IMG/VR virus record: IMGVR_UViG_3300020457_000035
Location: 1-34,891 of that record
Direction: 5' to 3' (one strand)
Origin: a virus
Length of the DNA: 34,891 nucleotides
The notes under the pieces are model-generated. The model searched no databases. It worked only from the letters and a program-made list of their open reading frames with translations, and was not told where the DNA came from. Below, piece by piece: positions 20,901-26,900 of the stretch. Each line of letters starts with the position of its first letter. Position 1 is the first letter of the stretch. A program made the position numbers and the translations under genes.

Positions 20901-23900
20901 CGATTAGTATAACTTGCAAACCATGCAGTATCAGCCCAAGCAAATGTTAATCCATAAGATGCTACTGGTGGAATTGTAGTAACATCAGATGGCATATCAG
21001 GAGTAATTGCCCTATTCTTAATTACTAAATTATCTACGTAGTACTGACCTTGTTCATTCTTTCTAAATTCTCCTGTAGTACCTGACCAACCAGGAATATT
21101 ACCAATATAAAGATCTTTATCCTCAAGATCCGTGTCACTAATAGTACCAGTAAGAATTTGTACACCATTTACATAAGCAGTAAAGGTATTACCTGATTTC
21201 TTCAATCCAATAAACTGCCAAGTATCATCAGCAAAGAGTGTGGTTTGTGTAGATTGAAGAGCACCACCAGCAGCACTAATAGCAGTGCTATTATTAGTAA
21301 CAACTAACTCTAATCTTCCACCAGCATCATAATAGAACCAAAGACCACCAGTGGCATCTGTAACATCTCCAATACCAACTAGAGTTTGTTGAGTTTGTGA
21401 GAGTGTTTGAGAGTTTGCAGCATCCTTATACAACATGAACTCAAGAGTCCAGTCATCACCAAGTTTTTCTTCTAATTGTGCTGCAGGAATTTTAATTGCA
21501 CCGTTAACCCAAGAAGAATTAGAACCTGCAGGATTATAACCATAGATCTTAGCAAGTCCACCTTCGTACTTAACAGAATCAGTAGCACTGAGTGTTGTTA
21601 ATGTATAATGTCCAGTAGTATCTGTTGCATCTGATGCAAATTCACAAACAACTTCATTTCTATTCCAAGAGGTTTGACCGAATGCATATACATCACCTGA
21701 ATTATCTACAGTAATTGCATTAACGGTTATACCCTCAATATTGTTTTTATTAAATTCTGTATTTGTATGTTTCTTTAACTTACCATCATATCCAATTTTA
21801 GCATTGTCAACTGTTCTATATCCATTGGTACTATCAATTCTAGTATAAGCAAGGTTTAGATCACCAAAGATATCAATTGTAGATCTAGTTGCAAGTTCAA
21901 TAGAGTTTCCTGTAGGAACTACATATCTGTAATTCCAAAGTAAATCTCCAGAAATATCGAATTTACCAACCCAGAAACTATCTTTAGTATTATTGTCAGT
22001 CTTAAGTGCTAACGTAGCAGTAACATAAAATTCGTTAAATTCATCAACTGCTAAACTGGTATTTCTAAATGAATATGCAGTATTGTTGATTTCTTTAATC
22101 CATTCAACAGTAATTTGAGAAGTTCCGATAAGAACCTTACCAAACGCCAATCTACTATCTGCATTTCCATCAGTAGTAGCAGTTTCCATAATAAAATATA
22201 CCGCATCATCTAAAACAATCAAATCAGTGATTTTTTCAGATCCAGAAGCAGATGCTAATTTTCTTTTAGCAGCAAAGGAACCTGCAGCATCAATAGAAGC
22301 AATAAAAGCGTCTTGTGGATTAGAGGAATTAGTATTAGTAAATCCACCGATAATGTAACGAGAATCAGAATATTTTTTGACTGTAGTAACATGGTCTGCT
22401 CTAGTAGAACCAGAAATACCTGAATAACCTTTTTGGAAATTAAGAGTTGCACTTAGTCCATCAATAGCCTGAGTGTATTTTACTAAGATAACATCTGGGT
22501 TGTAAGCAGTAAGAATTGAAGAATTTGGTTTATTATGACCAACTACCCAAATAATATCTCCACTAACGTCAAGTTTAATAAATTCGGTATATGTTTCACC
22601 ATCTTGACTTTCTAATGTTTCCTCCCACTCTTTTACACCAAGTTCTGAGAATTTTGATATGAATGCAACTTCATTACCATTCACATCAAGAGTTTTACCA
22701 CAGAAAAATACATCCTTCTCTTCATTTACAAAAACATCATTAACTTTGACGTAATCTTCATTTTTAATCAACGCAACATAGTAATCTGCCTTTTTAAAGA
22801 TTTGAGGATGACTTAAAATAACTCTAGGATCTTTAGTGTAGTCAACTCCTGAGTTTATAATGTTAACACCACTAATCGATCCTGTAGAACTTACAGTTGC
22901 ACTAAGTTCTGCAGATTGACCATCTCCATCAATAACAATTGTTGGTGGAATCTCAGAATCATATCCAGATCCAGATTGATTAACAACAATTTCTTCAATA
23001 CCTTTAAATTGTCTGACAAAATACTTTTTATTTGTCTCATCCATGATTGGATTGTAAGAGACAAATACTTGATCACCAGCAACAACGTTATGTGGTGTAC
23101 TTGTAGTAATTTTACCGATAAAGTCATCACCTTCAGTTTCAAAAGTAAATGAACTAATACTTTCACCTTTAATCTTTGAAATTCTAGCAGATACGCCTGT
23201 TCCATCAGTATTTTCATTATCAAAAACAAGAATATCATCAACCTGATAATTTTGACCAGAATCTTCAATGATGAATCCATTAACAGAAGCATCTTCAAAT
23301 TTAGTGGTTGTTTCAACTTCAATATCAACTTTAGAATCAAATCTTACTGATGGGAAGTAATCAAATAACTGTAATGGTGATTCTTCAAAAATTTGATCAG
23401 GATCATTTGCTTCTTCCTCGTCAATAACACCATCTCTGTTTTCGTCTTCTACTTCAAATAACAGAATATCTCCATTTTCAAGAGACAATGCATTTGTAGA
23501 AGCATTTGGTGCTCTATCAACGTCAATGTCAACATTTTCGTAAGGATCACGATATCTAACAACACCAGAGGGAATATTTTGTTGAACTGCGTCTTTGTTT
23601 AAATTCCAAGGATCTGCAATAGAATTGAAACTAGGACCAAGAACATAAGGGAATACTGCATTACCCGCTTCAGTAGTATCAATAGTAATAAAGTAACAAT
23701 ACCTACCTTCAGGGAAATCTGGAGTTTTACAGAAACGACCATTATACTGATCAAGATCTCCTAATCCGAAAGAATACTCATAGTCTTCAATAAATCTACC
23801 AGCTGCCTCATCAGAGAGTAGAGGACCAGATTGTCTAACTGGAGTTGGATTAGAAATCTCGTTATAAACTAAATTTTCCTTAAGTCTATAAGAAGTGTTC

Positions 23901-26900
23901 AAACGTACGATATTTGATGATTGATCTGTAGGATCATTGTATCCATAAGGACCATAAATTGGATTACCATCAAATGCCCAACCAATAATAGGAGAGTGCT
24001 CTAATTGTGAATCTTGTTCTAAGATAGCACCAGTAATACTTTCAAATAAATTATCACCAAGAATGTATCTTAATCTCTGAGGATTGGAAATGTGAGCGTA
24101 TTCACCACCATATTGGTTATTAAATCCAGCAAATACTGAACCTTTTGCAGTATCAACAGTTGTAGTCTCTTGTAAGTTATAAGTCCATTCAAATACAGTA
24201 GGTTCAAAGGTTGCATTAGAACCAGCAGAGGTAAGATTGATTATGGTCGTTCCTTGAACATAGTTAATACCACGATTAAGAATTTCAATATTTGTTACTC
24301 TTCCAGCATTCTCACCATCAGTATCAATAGTTGCTTTTGCAACAGCACCAAAACCATCACCTTGAATAGTTACTTCTGGTGCAGTGGTGTATCCAGTACC
24401 TGCAGAAATAATAGCAATAGAGATGATTCGACCGTTATTAACAATTGCCTGAGCAACGGCACCAGTACCAGAACTTAGTACAACACTAGGTTTAGTTGTA
24501 TAAGAATCACCACCATTAGTAACAGCGATTGATTGAATAGGACCACGAACAGAAGCAGTTGCTGTAGCACCAGTTCCACCGCCACCAACAACAGTAATAC
24601 TTGGTTTAGATGTATATCCAGTACCGCCGTTGTTTACAAGAATACTAGAAACCACTCCTTTAGTTACAATAGCAGTTGCTGATGCACCAGATCCATTACC
24701 ACCAACAATTGAAATCAATGGAGATGAAGTATATCCAGAACCACCAGAATCTACACTTATTTCTGTAATAGATCCATTAACAGTTACGGCACCAGTTGCT
24801 CCTTCTCCTCCACCTCCAGAAATGGTGATATTTGGAGGAGATGCAGCATCATAGTCAGAACCAGCATTAGTAATGTTGATTGATGTAACAGGACCAAAAG
24901 TTTTCCTAATACTAGACTTGTAAGACCAAACAGACGTACCATTAATCCAAGTTCCAATAGGACCAGGAATAATTGAGTCCTTAATTGAAATAGTTGAAGG
25001 TTGTAATGGGAATCTGTTTAATTTACGTTGGTTACCAGGTAAAAGTGCTGATCCTGGAAAAGGACCGATTTTATAGTTGGGAATACCAGTAGAAGCAACA
25101 TAAACGTAATTGTCATCAAAGAATGAGTTTTGGATATTTGTTGTATATGGTCCGATAGAGTTAAATACAGCACTATTATCAGACTTACCTTTATTAAGGT
25201 CAACAGATACAAGAATATTTCCTTGAGGTACTACTTCTGCTGTTTGTGGAAGTTCGTATTGGAATACTGTAGTACTATCTCTAGATGTTACTAAGAAAGT
25301 TCCGTTATAGATGATTGGGTTTGCACCATATACAGTAACCTGATCTCCAACCAACAAACCATGGTTATTAGCACAGGTAACTGTTGCAAATTTATTATCA
25401 ATACCACCAAAGGTGATACTATTGACAGTTAAGAGTTTTTTGACGTTATATAACCAAGTTTGCAATTCTGGTTTGTCAGAACTACCACCAAGTTTAGATA
25501 CAGAGAGTTTATCTCCTTTTAGGTAGTAAGATCCAGTATCAGTAAGAACAGTTTCTTGTGCATCAACAATACCAACAATATTTAAAACAACTTCTTGTGC
25601 AGTTCCTTTATTAACGAATACTTGAAGGTTGGAAGTAATTTCAGTTGCAGAATCCCAATCTTCTACAGTCCCATTTACAGAACGTGTACACTCAATAAAC
25701 TGGTTTAATGATTTTTCCTTATATTGAATAAGTTCTGTACCACCAATAATAAATTCACCGTTTCTTTCTGGCCAACCAATTGTAGAGTCTACAGTAATAA
25801 TACTATTAGTTGTATCTAAAGGTTCAGCAAGTTTTGTTTTATATGGTACTACGAAAGAACCATCAATAGTTTCTTCAGATAAAACAAGTTCGAATAATTC
25901 AACATCAGAAGTCTTAATAGAAATGTAATTTTCAATTAAAGCACTTGCTGCCCTAATATTTGGGTCTGCAATACTTTCTTCCTGAGTTAAGAGACCATCT
26001 TTAATATTTGTAGGATCTCCACTAACAAGAGTTGCTCTAAGAATAGTATCAATAGACCAAGTTGCTGCAGATGGTTTAGTAATTTGATCTTTTGGATAAG
26101 AAACTGTTACTTGCTCACCATACAGCAATTTAAACAAATATGCGATACTAAATGAAGTTCCTTTTGTAGAATAAAAATCTTTTACAGATTTAATAGCATT
26201 TCTTACATCAATCTTAGTAAAATCAAGTTCAGGAACATCAGGTAGGAATTGTTCTGTATACTTATCTAAAAGTCTCTTAACAAACAAAGAATCAAGACAT
26301 TTTACATTAGCATCCTCTTCTGCTACAGATGCTCTAGTATTATTTGAAAATACTGCGTTTCCATTTGAGGTATATTCAACAATACCACTAACTGCCCTTG
26401 CACAACCCTCAAATTTTGCTTTAGTGTAATTTTTTCCTTTTTTAGAGACTGAAAAACCAGTAACTTCATTTAATCCAATTTGTACAGAAGATCTTGCTTC
26501 TGGAGGATTTTGGATAATAACCTGAGGAGGATTTGAAGAAGAATATCCTGATCCAAAATTGGAAATGTTAATATCAGTAATTTTACCGTTAAAAACACTT
26601 GCTGTTGCTGTAGCACCAGTTCCACCATCTTCTGCAGTATCAACAATGTAGACAGATGGCACATCATCGTATCCACTACCACCATCTAACAATTCAACTG
26701 AAACAACTCTACCATCAGAGTCAACAAGAGTTTGTAATACTTGAGCACCAGTAGGATCGATAATTGCTACTCTAGGTGTTGTTTCATATCCTTGTCCATT
26801 ATTGATGATATTAATAGCAGTAACAACTCCATCAGTAACAATTGCTTTCAAAGTAGCTTTTACAGGATCTTGTCCTGTTGGTTCATCAACATATACCTCT

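Noticed and set aside
22891-23340. 149-aa minus-strand frame within the giant gene
   Set aside because: Its Leu/Met/Lys-rich translation is a frame-shifted reading of the giant gene, which has clear domain content here (YHYH-following region and EF-hand loop).
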